In this document: one piece after another, positions 59,359-64,000 of the stretch
Layout of the letters: each line of letters begins with the position of its first letter
Numbering within the stretch: the stretch's first letter is position 1
Assembly (NCBI GenBank): GCA_045599185.1
Contig: JAZRVO010000012.1
Coordinates: forward strand, 1 to 64,000
Reading direction: 5' to 3'
Length of the DNA: 64,000 nucleotides
Source of the DNA: UBA1240 sp045599185
GTDB taxonomy: Bacteria > Spirochaetota > Spirochaetia > Treponematales > Treponemataceae
Notes under the pieces: model-generated
What the model was told of the DNA's origin: nothing
Seen by the model: only the letters and a program-made list of their open reading frames with translations
Databases searched by the model: none
Translations under genes and position numbers: made by a program

Positions 59359-60762
59359 ATGAAAAAACAAGCATTCAATCCTTACCTACCTTCCCACGAA
59401 TACATTCCGGACGGCGAACCCTACGTTTTTGACGGACGCGTTTATATTTACGGTTCGCACGACCTGTTCAACGGTCACGTTTTTTGCCTTGGCGATTACG
59501 TTTGCTGGTCTGCACCAGCGGACGATTTGGGAAACTGGCGCTACGAAGGCGTAATTTACCCAAAAACCGCAGACCCGTTGAATAAAAACGGAAAAATGTG
59601 TCTTTATGCCCCGGACGTAACAAAAGGCGAAGACGGCAAATACTACCTTTACTACGTTTTGGACAAAGTTAATGTTGTAAGCGTTGCCGTCTGCGACACA
59701 CCGGCAGGCCAGTACCAGTTTTTGGGCTATGTTCACTATAAAGACGGCACAAAACTTGGCGAAAAGCCCGGCGACGAACCGCAGTTTGACCCTGGTGTAT
59801 TAACTGAAAACGGAAAAACATACCTTTACACAGGGTTCTGTCCGCGCGGCAGCAAGGAACGCCACGGTGCAATGTGTACGGTTCTGGCCAGCGACATGCT
59901 TACAGTTATTGAAGAACCCAAAATAATCGTTCCCGGCGTTGAATACGAAGCAGGCACCGGCTACGAAGGCCACGCATATTTTGAAGCCGCATCAATCAGA
60001 AAATGCAACGACACTTACTATTTCATTTATTCTTCAACACCTATGCACGAACTCTGCTACGCAACAAGCAAAAACCCAACCGGCGGTTTTACTTACGGCG
60101 GCGTAATTGTAAGCAATACCGACATCGGCATTGATTCCTACAAAAAAGCCGATTTGCCTGTAGCTTACGGCGCAAACAACCACGGCAGCATGGTTCAAAT
60201 TAACGACGACTGGTACATTTTTTACCATCGCCACACAAACAACACATGGTTCAGCCGTCAGGGCTGTGCAGAAAAAATTAAAATCGAAAGCGACGGAAAA
60301 ATTAAACAGGTAGAAATCACTTCCTGCGGCTTAAACGGCGGCCCGCTTGCCGGCACCGGTGAATACCCGGCATACATTGCCTGCCACCTTTTTACCGATA
60401 CACCATGCATGTACGTTGGCGAAAAAGGTGAATATCCGCGCGTAGTTCAGGAAAAAAGCGACGGTTACGAATGCGACGCATATATTACAAACATTCAGAA
60501 CAGCGCAACAATTGGCTTTAAATACTTTAATTATAAAAACTTAAAAAGCGTAGGCATTTACACCCGCGCATACATTCACGGTGAATTTGAAGTACGCACA
60601 AAAATTGACGGTGAAGTTTTAGGCACAATTAAGGTAGAAGGTTCAAATGTCTGGGAATACGGCGAATGTGCCGTAAAAGTGCCGGACGGAGAAGGCGCAT
60701 TGTACCTTACATTTAAAGGCACAGGCAAAGGCGAATTAAAGTCTGTAGTGCTGAACGCGTAA
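59359..60762 (+). CDS. Family GH43 glycoside hydrolase
   Basis: A 467-residue five-blade beta-propeller enzyme of GH43 (beta-xylosidase or arabinofuranosidase-like). The catalytic base Asp lies in the first blade region (DGRVYIYGSHDLF near 26-37), the pKa modulator Asp near FDPGVLTENG (about 140), and the acid Glu in GHAYFEAASIRK near 205. A C-terminal beta-sandwich-like module (about 340-467) follows. No signal peptide, so acts on imported xylo- or arabino-oligosaccharides. AAAGGACG ribosome site. Downstream of the isomerase with its own terminator between. Confidence 0.88.
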   Translation: MKKQAFNPYLPSHEYIPDGEPYVFDGRVYIYGSHDLFNGHVFCLGDYVCWSAPADDLGNWRYEGVIYPKTADPLNKNGKMCLYAPDVTKGEDGKYYLYYVLDKVNVVSVAVCDTPAGQYQFLGYVHYKDGTKLGEKPGDEPQFDPGVLTENGKTYLYTGFCPRGSKERHGAMCTVLASDMLTVIEEPKIIVPGVEYEAGTGYEGHAYFEAASIRKCNDTYYFIYSSTPMHELCYATSKNPTGGFTYGGVIVSNTDIGIDSYKKADLPVAYGANNHGSMVQINDDWYIFYHRHTNNTWFSRQGCAEKIKIESDGKIKQVEITSCGLNGGPLAGTGEYPAYIACHLFTDTPCMYVGEKGEYPRVVQEKSDGYECDAYITNIQNSATIGFKYFNYKNLKSVGIYTRAYIHGEFEVRTKIDGEVLGTIKVEGSNVWEYGECAVKVPDGEGALYLTFKGTGKGELKSVVLNA

Positions 60763-60814
60763 AAGATTTTGCCGCCAAAAGCAAAAGCAGAAAAATTACA
60801 AAATATTGATTTAG

Positions 60815-60852
60815 AAAAAATCCCCGGCATTATAAAAATACCGGGGATTTTT
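60815..60852. terminator. Bidirectional terminator (GH43 / glgP)
   Basis: AAAATCCCCGG pairs with CCGGGGATTTT around a 14-base loop, with A and T runs on either side. Confidence 0.9.
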
Positions 60853-60940
60853 CATTATTCAGCTGAAACAGAAAGCTAAAGGAAAACTTAAAAGTTTTCG
60901 CGGCAGCAGCTTTTAACGCCGCCGCCGTTTTTAAACTTCG

Positions 60941-63388
60941 TTATTTTACAATTACTCTTTCAAGCTTCCAAATGTCGCGTACATAGTCTTCAATTGTACG
61001 GTCAGAAGAGAACTTGCCGGAACGTGCAATGTTCAAAAGTGCCATTTTTGCCCACTTCATGCGGTCTGCATAAGCAGCGGCAACTTTTTCCTGTGCTTCA
61101 ACGTAAGCAGCAAAGTCTGCCAGAACATAGTAAACATCCGGGCGCTGGCCTTCAACACCGTAAACCAGAGAATCGTAAAGTTCGCGGAACAGCTGATGGG
61201 TCGGGTCATAAGTACCGTCAATCAGCTGGTTCATTACTTTAGCAAGCTGCGGGTTGCGTTCAAGGTATTTCTGCGGATTGTAGCTGTGTTCGCTTTCAAT
61301 CTTGATGATTTCATCAGCAGTTAAACCAAAGATGAATGCATTTTCATTTCCGGCTTCTTCAACAATTTCAATGTTTGCGCCGTCAAGCGTACCCAATGTA
61401 ACTGCACCGTTAAGCATGAACTTCATGTTTCCTGTTCCAGAAGCTTCTTTTCCGGCTGTAGAAATCTGTTCAGAAACATCAGAAGCCGGGAAAAGTTTTT
61501 CTGCAACGCTTACGCGGTAGTTTTCAACAAATACTACGCGCAGCTTGCCGCGAACACGGCGGTCGTTGTTAACGCGTTCCGCAACAGTGTTGATAAGTTT
61601 GATGATGCTTTTTGCGCGGCGGTAACCAGAAGCAGCCTTTGCACCAAAAATGAATGTACGTGCCGGCGGATTGAAATCTGGTTCTTCAATCAGGCGGTTG
61701 TACAGGTACATAACATGAAGAACATTCAAAAGCTGGCGCTTGTATTCGTGCAGGCGCTTAATCTGAACGTCAAAAATTGATTCAGGGTCAAGGAACTCGT
61801 TCTGGGTTTCCTTAAGGTAAGCAGCAAGACGTTCCTTGTTGTTCTGCTTAATCTTAAGGAATTCTTTCAGGCTTGCTTCATCGTCTGCAAATTTTTCAAG
61901 TTTTTTAAGCTGGCTCAAGTCTTTCTGCCAGCCGTCGCCAATTTTTGAAGTAATGAATTTTGCAAGTTCCGGGTTTGCACTTAAAAGCCAGCGGCGCTGT
62001 GTAACACCGTTGGTTTTGTTGTTGAACTTGTGCGGATAAAGTTCGTACCAGTCCTTAAGTTCCTGGGTTTTAAGCAGTTCGGTATGAAGGGCTGCAACAC
62101 CGTTAACGCTGAAACAGCCGTGAATGGCAAGCCATGCCATGTGAATCATGCCATTGTTAATGATTGCCATTTTGTTCTGTTTTTCGTAATCGTTAGGGAA
62201 CTTTTCGCGCAAATCCATAACCAGACGGCGGTTAATTTCTTCAACAATCTGGTAAATGCGTGGCAGCAAGCCCTGGAAAATGTTAATCGGCCATTTTTCA
62301 AGTGCTTCTGCAAGAATTGTATGGTTTGTATAGGCGAATGTTTTTGTAACAATGCTCCAAGATTCATCCCAGCCCAAACCGTATTCATCCATCAAAAGGC
62401 GCATCAGTTCAGGAATTGCAACAACAGGGTGCGTATCGTTCAGCTGAATTACGTGGTAATCAGGGAATTTGCGGAAATCCGTTCCGTGTTCACTTACAAA
62501 GTGACGGAGCAAATCCTGCAAGCTAGCAGAACTGAAGAAATACTGCTGCTTTAAGCGCAAAGCTTTTCCTGAAGGACCAGAATCATTCGGGTACAGAACG
62601 CGCGAAATGTTTTCAGCTTCGTTCTGGCGTTCTACGGCGCGGTTGTACTGCATGTCGTTAAAAAGCTGCAAATCGAAGCCGTTAGGACTAGAAGCCTGCC
62701 ACAAACGCAGAGTATTTACTGTGTTTGTATCATAGCCTGTAATCGGCATGTCGTAAGGTGTTGCAATAATTTCTTCGGCATTTTCAATTGTAAATTTGTC
62801 AGTACCGTTTGGCCATTTGCTTACGCCAACGTTACCGCCAAATTTAACGGTAACAGCCAGGTCACTGCGCTTTACTTCCCACGGGTCACGGTGTTTAAGC
62901 CAGTTGTCCGGGTATTCAACCTGATAGCCGTTTTCAATGTGCTGTTCAAACATACCGTATTCGTAGCGAATACCGTAACCGTGTCCCGGATAATCCAAAG
63001 TTGCAAGCGAATCAAGGAAACAGGCAGCAAGACGACCCAAACCGCCGTTACCCAAACCGGCATCCGGTTCTTCATCTTCAACAAGATTGTAATCAACATT
63101 CAAAGACTTCAAAACTTCAACAACTGAATCTTTGATTTTTGTATTGATAAGGTTATTGCTTAAAGCGCGTCCCATCAAAAATTCTGCAGAAAGATAATAA
63201 ACCTGACGTGTAGGCTTTTTTTCATATTCCCGCCGGGTTTTCATCCAGTTGTCCATAATCAGTTCCGCAGCCGAAGCTGAAACTGCATCAAACAAATCAT
63301 GCTGGTTTGCCTGAGTAATGTCTTTACCATACTGGCGTTTAAGACGGGCAGTCAGATTCTCCTTAAATTCTTCAGCATTAAATTCCAT
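60941..63388 (-). CDS. glgP: Glycogen/maltodextrin phosphorylase
   Basis: PLP-dependent phosphorylase that releases glucose-1-phosphate from glycogen or maltodextrins. The 815-residue protein is full length. The N-terminal VYYLSAEFLMGRALSNNL block, EDEEPDAGLGNGGLGRLAACFLDS near 100, NKTNGVTQRRW near 475, and the PLP Lys block ISTAGKEASGTGNMKFMLNG near 655 are all present. The start ATG 63388 has GCGGAGGAATT upstream; an upstream frame to 63412 is not needed. A TTGAAA-17-TACTGT promoter lies at 63451-63479. Downstream of the debranching enzyme, consistent with glycogen use. Confidence 0.95.
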   Translation of the reverse strand: MEFNAEEFKENLTARLKRQYGKDITQANQHDLFDAVSASAAELIMDNWMKTRREYEKKPTRQVYYLSAEFLMGRALSNNLINTKIKDSVVEVLKSLNVDYNLVEDEEPDAGLGNGGLGRLAACFLDSLATLDYPGHGYGIRYEYGMFEQHIENGYQVEYPDNWLKHRDPWEVKRSDLAVTVKFGGNVGVSKWPNGTDKFTIENAEEIIATPYDMPITGYDTNTVNTLRLWQASSPNGFDLQLFNDMQYNRAVERQNEAENISRVLYPNDSGPSGKALRLKQQYFFSSASLQDLLRHFVSEHGTDFRKFPDYHVIQLNDTHPVVAIPELMRLLMDEYGLGWDESWSIVTKTFAYTNHTILAEALEKWPINIFQGLLPRIYQIVEEINRRLVMDLREKFPNDYEKQNKMAIINNGMIHMAWLAIHGCFSVNGVAALHTELLKTQELKDWYELYPHKFNNKTNGVTQRRWLLSANPELAKFITSKIGDGWQKDLSQLKKLEKFADDEASLKEFLKIKQNNKERLAAYLKETQNEFLDPESIFDVQIKRLHEYKRQLLNVLHVMYLYNRLIEEPDFNPPARTFIFGAKAASGYRRAKSIIKLINTVAERVNNDRRVRGKLRVVFVENYRVSVAEKLFPASDVSEQISTAGKEASGTGNMKFMLNGAVTLGTLDGANIEIVEEAGNENAFIFGLTADEIIKIESEHSYNPQKYLERNPQLAKVMNQLIDGTYDPTHQLFRELYDSLVYGVEGQRPDVYYVLADFAAYVEAQEKVAAAYADRMKWAKMALLNIARSGKFSSDRTIEDYVRDIWKLERVIVK

Positions 63389-63450
63389 AATTCCTCCGCA
63401 GCAAGAAAGCAAATAAATTTACAGGCTTTTCATTGCTAATAAACCGGTTT

Positions 63451-63479
63451 ACAGTACCAGTTAGCCAATTATTTTTCAA
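63451..63479 (-). promoter_or_regulatory. glgP promoter
   Basis: On the minus strand, -35 TTGAAA (63474-63479), 17-bp spacer, -10 TACTGT (63451-63456), preceded by TGG. About 60 bases of leader before the glgP ATG. Confidence 0.6.
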
Positions 63480-63625
63480 GGTAAATTGCAAAAAAAACTG
63501 AAAAATAACAGAATTTTTCTTACAATTTGCCATGGATAAAGCGCCTTTGCCCTACCCGATTGACTCATTTTCGTAACAATTATTACATTTGCTGCTTTTT
63601 TTAATTCAAAGTGAAAATTACCTTT

Positions 63626-64000
63626 TTAGCGACTCAGCAAAATTGCAAAACTTCGTGCCGGCAGAATATAAATCTTCTGCTCTTCCAAAAGCTCTTCCCT
63701 GCCTTCTTCCAAAAAATCGCCGGGGCTTGCCACCGATGTATCAACGCAGCGCAGCCACTTTTTGCCTTCACTTGGCAGCGGCAACTGAACCGTAACGTCT
63801 TTTACCGACGAGTTCATCATAAGGAAAAAGTCGTTGTCATCCTTGTCAGAAACAATTTCTTTCTGGCTGCCGGACAGGCGGAAAGCCAGAAAATGGTTCA
63901 GTTTTTCCCAGTCCGGCGTATTGCCCTCTTCGTCAAACCAGTTGATGTCGCTCAGATTGTTCAGGGAAATATCCTGACCGGTAAAAAATTCCGGGCGACG
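63626..64000 (-). CDS. Glycogen debranching enzyme (GlgX/isoamylase type), C-terminal part
   Basis: Reading leftward from the window edge, residues RRPEFFTGQDISLNNLSDINWFDEEGN, TPDWEKLNHFLAFRLSGSQ and the end SSVKDVTVQLPLPSEGKKW match the C-terminus of GlgX-type debranching enzymes (GH13), where RxPxFF and IxWFxxEG are conserved. About 124 residues are visible and the gene continues to the right. It debranches glycogen limit dextrins and pairs with GlgP downstream on the same strand. The glgP start is 238 bp further on and has its own promoter. Confidence 0.85.
   Translation of the reverse strand, partial: RRPEFFTGQDISLNNLSDINWFDEEGNTPDWEKLNHFLAFRLSGSQKEIVSDKDDNDFFLMMNSSVKDVTVQLPLPSEGKKWLRCVDTSVASPGDFLEEGREELLEEQKIYILPARSFAILLSR

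Noticed and set aside
1..64000. CRISPR array, tRNA, rRNA, prophage or intact insertion sequence
   Set aside because: Scanning both strands by eye showed no regularly spaced direct repeats of CRISPR type, no tRNA-like cloverleaf core and no phage structural genes. The repeats seen are short, palindromic or tandem.

Overview
The window looks like chromosome from a host-associated Treponema-like spirochaete. The reasons are the protein resemblances (several Treponema-style lipoproteins and envelope proteins, a DUF6261-like protein, PilZ and HD-GYP signalling), moderate GC with many A-runs, and a carbohydrate-fermenting gene set. There is no rRNA, tRNA or other decisive marker, so genus is an inference. 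No prophage, CRISPR array or intact insertion sequence was found.

Layout. 1-507: 7-bp tandem repeat and noncoding DNA. 508-16571: housekeeping and metabolism: GH1 beta-glucosidase, PurH, MraY, an M20 peptidase, PutP, GalE, then a divergent signalling pair (a lipoprotein PP2C phosphatase with a 7TM region and a 7TM histidine kinase), a relic of an IS200/IS605 transposase, and an ABC-F ATPase. 16646-21085: an SH3-like lipoprotein, a first restriction-modification (R-M) module (Eco47II-like endonuclease broken by a frameshift, intact m5C methyltransferase) ending in a 41-bp triple repeat, and a DUF6261-like protein. 21430-37803: PepF, an adenosine-deaminase-like hydrolase, an ArfB-like release factor, an FMN oxidase, MnmG, an envelope protein plus OmpR-type two-component operon, SurE, UppP, an HrpB helicase and an RlmM-like methyltransferase. 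37794-39717: a divergent c-di-GMP pair (PilZ / HD-GYP) whose HD-GYP start codon sits directly behind twelve G residues. 39944-49713: TetR, an RlmL-like methyltransferase, a decayed HicA-HicB fusion, DMT and MATE transporters, MntP, an O-acetylhomoserine sulfhydrylase, a secreted or tethered nuclease and a lipid kinase. 49978-55021: AT-rich accessory island with unrecognised envelope and membrane proteins and a second R-M module (NgoMIV-like endonuclease, methyltransferase frameshifted in an A8 tract). 55224-64000: a possible outer-membrane barrel, a phosphoesterase lipoprotein, a YbaK deacylase, then sugar metabolism (FucI/AraA-like isomerase, GH43, glycogen phosphorylase, the end of a debranching enzyme).

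How it works together. Beta-glucosidase, GalE, the sugar isomerase, GH43, glycogen phosphorylase and the debranching enzyme form a cytoplasmic glycan and glycogen economy. None of the two complete glycosidases has a signal peptide, so they act on imported oligosaccharides.

The most interesting signals are: (1) at least eight genes whose promoter -10 box lies only 6-9 nt before the start codon with no Shine-Dalgarno, which implies leaderless mRNAs; (2) two of these promoters (pepF and the sulfhydrylase) share a 17-bp spacer differing at one base; (3) the G12 tract at the HD-GYP start, a candidate slippage switch; (4) two R-M modules broken in opposite ways; (5) a HicA-HicB fusion with a 5' nonsense codon; (6) changes at key catalytic residues in an ABC-F protein and an ArfB-like protein; (7) several families of small dispersed or nested inverted repeats.
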